Source: DSYU01 sp964437595
Lineage (GTDB): Bacteria > Chloroflexota > Anaerolineae > Anaerolineales > Anaerolineaceae
Reading direction: 5' to 3'
NCBI GenBank assembly: GCA_964437595.1
Contig: CAYTHO010000019.1
Location: 1-64,000, forward strand
Length of the DNA stretch: 64,000 nucleotides
The position numbers and the translations under genes are program-made. How positions within the stretch are numbered: the stretch's first letter is position 1; each line of letters begins with the position of its first letter. The notes under the pieces were generated by a model. The model made no database searches, was not told where the DNA came from, and worked only from the letters and a program-made list of their open reading frames with translations. This document shows, piece after piece, positions 61,626 to 64,000 of the stretch.

Positions 61626-64000
61626 TTATTTTGCTCGCTGGCGGATGACTTTTACTGTCTCAACCGCAGCAAAGACGATGACGCTGAAAGCCAGGCTGAT
61701 CAACAAGTCTCGCAGGGAGAGCGGGGTGGTTGAGAAAGCCGCATTCAGGAATGGTGTATAAATCACCGCAAGCTGCAGCAAGAAGGTCAGCAGCACAGAG
61801 CCCAGCATGGCTTTGTTCGAGAACAGGCCGATCTGGAAGATTGTGTCACGCTCTGAACGAGTTGCCAGGGCATTTCCCATCTGCGCCAATGTGAGGGTGG
61901 TAAAGGTGACCGTTTGCCAGACGGCAGGGGACGCGGCAGGGTCGATCCGGTAATAAATATACCCAACGGCCAGCGATACCAGGCCCATCAGCAGGCCGAT
62001 CCATAAAATATCCCGTGCCATACCGCGCCCGAAGATGTTTTCTTTTGGTGGATGGGGCGGGCGATTCATGGTGTTCCGCTCGGCTGGTTCAATGGTCAGC
62101 GCCAGGCCGGGCAGTCCATCGGTAACCAGATTGACCCATAAGATTTGCAGCGGGGTGAGCGGCAGGGGCATGCCTATAAATGGCGCGGCAAGCATTACCC
62201 AGATCTCACCGGCATTCGAGGTCATTGTATATTTGATGAACTTGCGGATGTTGTCATAAATGCGCCGGCCTTCTTCAACTGCCGCAACAATGGTAGCAAA
62301 GTTATCATCCAGCAGGATCATATCCGATGCTTCTTTAGAAACGTCCGTGCCGGTAATGCCCATTGCCACGCCAATCTGCGCCTTCTTTAGCGCGGGGGCA
62401 TCATTCACACCGTCGCCGGTCATGGCTACCACGTGCCCCCGGTCCTGCAGGGCCTGGACAATTTTTAGCTTATGCTCTGGCGAAACCCTTGCATATACTG
62501 GAATTTCTTCTACAACGGATTCGAACTGCTGAACCGGCATTTCATCCAGCTCGCGCCCGGTCAGCGTTCGCCCTTGTTGGGCAATACCCAACTCGCTGGC
62601 GATGTAGCTGGCCGTAAGAGGATGGTCACCCGTAATCATCACCGGGCGGATGCCGGCAGTTTGTGCGATACGCACGGCATCTTTTACTTCAGCGCGGGCG
62701 GGGTCAATCATGCCAAACATGCCCAGGAAGATTAAGTCACTTTCCAATGGCCCTTCACCCAGATTGGTAGCAACCGCCTCATCGACCACACCCAGCTCGC
62801 GCAGCCCGAATGCCACACCTAACACGCGCATGCCGTTCTGCGCCAGTTCATTATTGGCTTTCAGGATGCGTTCTCGCCATTTTTCGTCCATCGGCTCGGC
62901 TTCGCCACGCGTCCATACCCAATTTGAAACATCCAGCAGTCCATCTACCGCGCCTTTGGTAATGACCAGGTACTGATCGGGCGAGAAGAAGTCAGGGCGC
63001 TCATCTTTATAGGGGTCCAGCAGGGCCGGGACTTTTTCGGGCACGGGGCGGTGAACGGTGGTCATCCGTTTGCGTTCGGAGTCGAACGGCAATTCGGCAA
63101 CCCGTGGAAAGGCCTGGTCTAGCTCGGCTTTCCATAACCCGGCGCGAGCGGCAGCGATCACCAGGGCGCCTTCTGTCGGATCGCCAATGCTTGAAAAGGT
63201 GCCTGGTTCCCCGGAGATGGGCTCCAGGCTGGCATCGCTGCACAATGCTCCACCAGCCATGGTCAGCACTACGGCGGGGCTATCAACCAGCAAAGTTTCG
63301 ACCGGGTCATCGCGGCTGACGGTGGGGCTAAAACTGCGCAGGCGCTCTTTCAGGTTCAGTGAGTTGCCAGCTACATCTACCACGGTAACCGTCATGCGGT
63401 TTTCTGTCAGCGTGCCGGTTTTATCTGAGCAGATAACGGTAACTGAGCCGAGTGTTTCCACAGCAGGCAGTTTCCGGATCAGTGCATTGCGCTTTAACAT
63501 ACGCTGCGCGCCCAGGGCCAGTGCAATGGTCACAACCGCGGGTAAACCTTCTGGCACGGCGGCCACGGCCATGCTGATGGCCGTCATAATGAGCACGCGG
63601 ACTTCCTCGCCGCGCAACAGTCCCAGTACAAAAACAACCGCAACGATGGCCAGCGCTGCCAGAGCCAGGCCTTTACCTAACTGTTCCAGGCGGCGCTGCA
63701 GGGGGGTTTTCTCTGACCCAACCGACTGGATCATGTCGGCGATTTTACCCAGTTGTGTCTGCATGCCGGTATCGGTTACCAATACCGTTCCCCGGCCATA
63801 AGAAACCGCGGTTCCCATATGCACCATGTTCACCCGGTCGCCAATAGGCGCGTTTTCCAGGCTCAGCGGCGCAATATTCTTCTCAACCGCCTCTGATTCC
63901 CCGGTCAGCACGGCTTCTTGCACGCGCAGGTTGATGCTTTCCAAAAGGCGGCCATCCGCAGGAACCGTATTACCGGCTTCTAGCTGGAGAACGTCTCCCG
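61626..64000 (-). CDS. Cation-transporting P-type ATPase (Ca2+-type), N-terminus beyond the window
   Basis: Partial P2-type pump; the reading frame is still open at base 64000 and the missing part is the first about 150 residues. Visible: the actuator loop TGES (VLTGESEAVEK), the phosphorylation motif DKTGTLTENRMT, the nucleotide-binding segment, the hinge TGDGVNDAPAL, M4 PEGLPAVV and M6 NLVTDGLPGLAL with acidic residues as in SERCA-like Ca2+ pumps. It uses ATP to export Ca2+ (or Mn2+) from the cytoplasm. The C-terminal domain is the four-helix cation ATPase C domain. Confidence 0.93.
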   Translation of the reverse strand, partial: GDVLQLEAGNTVPADGRLLESINLRVQEAVLTGESEAVEKNIAPLSLENAPIGDRVNMVHMGTAVSYGRGTVLVTDTGMQTQLGKIADMIQSVGSEKTPLQRRLEQLGKGLALAALAIVAVVFVLGLLRGEEVRVLIMTAISMAVAAVPEGLPAVVTIALALGAQRMLKRNALIRKLPAVETLGSVTVICSDKTGTLTENRMTVTVVDVAGNSLNLKERLRSFSPTVSRDDPVETLLVDSPAVVLTMAGGALCSDASLEPISGEPGTFSSIGDPTEGALVIAAARAGLWKAELDQAFPRVAELPFDSERKRMTTVHRPVPEKVPALLDPYKDERPDFFSPDQYLVITKGAVDGLLDVSNWVWTRGEAEPMDEKWRERILKANNELAQNGMRVLGVAFGLRELGVVDEAVATNLGEGPLESDLIFLGMFGMIDPARAEVKDAVRIAQTAGIRPVMITGDHPLTASYIASELGIAQQGRTLTGRELDEMPVQQFESVVEEIPVYARVSPEHKLKIVQALQDRGHVVAMTGDGVNDAPALKKAQIGVAMGITGTDVSKEASDMILLDDNFATIVAAVEEGRRIYDNIRKFIKYTMTSNAGEIWVMLAAPFIGMPLPLTPLQILWVNLVTDGLPGLALTIEPAERNTMNRPPHPPKENIFGRGMARDILWIGLLMGLVSLAVGYIYYRIDPAASPAVWQTVTFTTLTLAQMGNALATRSERDTIFQIGLFSNKAMLGSVLLTFLLQLAVIYTPFLNAAFSTTPLSLRDLLISLAFSVIVFAAVETVKVIRQRAK

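Noticed and set aside
63058..63801. Plus-strand open frame of 247 codons
   Set aside because: Shadow of the P-type ATPase gene.

Overview
The window looks like chromosome from a Chloroflexota bacterium, most likely of the Anaerolineae. This is inferred, with no database search. The signs are: several lipoproteins with Thr/Pro-rich linkers and NBR1-type Ig domains, an HoxYH-type NiFe hydrogenase, response regulators and a DHp remnant of the type common in that phylum, a DUF362 plus polyferredoxin pair, a single-membrane style of envelope, and fairly high GC. No integron, prophage, transposase or CRISPR array was seen. The content is mostly core metabolism, cell shape and transport.

Layout. 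1-3.4 kb (minus): phosphoglucomutase, TatD nuclease and polyprenyl synthase operon. 3.5-9.7 kb (plus): cysteine desulfurase and MnmA (tRNA thiolation), a small membrane protein, an S9 peptidase, TrmI and a Nudix hydrolase. 9.8-11.4 kb: ribosomal protein L25/Ctc (minus) and an NBR1-Ig lipoprotein (plus). 11.4-15.7 kb (minus): glycerol kinase, a GlpA-like dehydrogenase, and three subunits of the succinate dehydrogenase type (iron-sulfur protein and two cytochrome b anchors). This hybrid is the most unusual thing in the window. 16-20 kb (minus): ABC transporter, MEMO-like protein and polysaccharide deacetylase. 20-22 kb (minus): ECF sigma and anti-sigma factors. 22-29 kb: NYN/cold-shock fusion, TrmH methylase with zinc ribbon, Zn alcohol dehydrogenase, an orphan histidine-kinase dimerisation domain beside a NarL-type regulator, then a Tat-lipoprotein DUF362 and a membrane polyferredoxin.

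29-40 kb: mixed housekeeping genes (Ldh-type oxidoreductase, glycosyltransferase-like protein, patatin, Nudix, YigZ), two tandem NBR1-Ig lipoproteins (the second frameshifted), tRNA-Leu, LysM protein, NTPase. 40-47.7 kb (minus): a complete Opp-type ABC importer with its own LacI-family regulator and a good operator palindrome. 47.8-52.5 kb (minus): hydrogenase operon (NuoG-like subunit, HoxY, HoxH, maturation protease). 52.8-60.4 kb (plus): mreBCD, PBP2, minCDE and rodA in one run, linking elongation and septum placement. Then tRNA-Gln, a membrane-anchored protein, and a Ca2+-type P-type ATPase that runs off the right edge.

Several genes lack a Shine-Dalgarno sequence and instead have a -10 box 6-10 bases before the ATG, so leaderless transcripts are likely used here alongside normal ones. 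Start codons were chosen by ribosome-binding site, family alignment from memory, and gene spacing.
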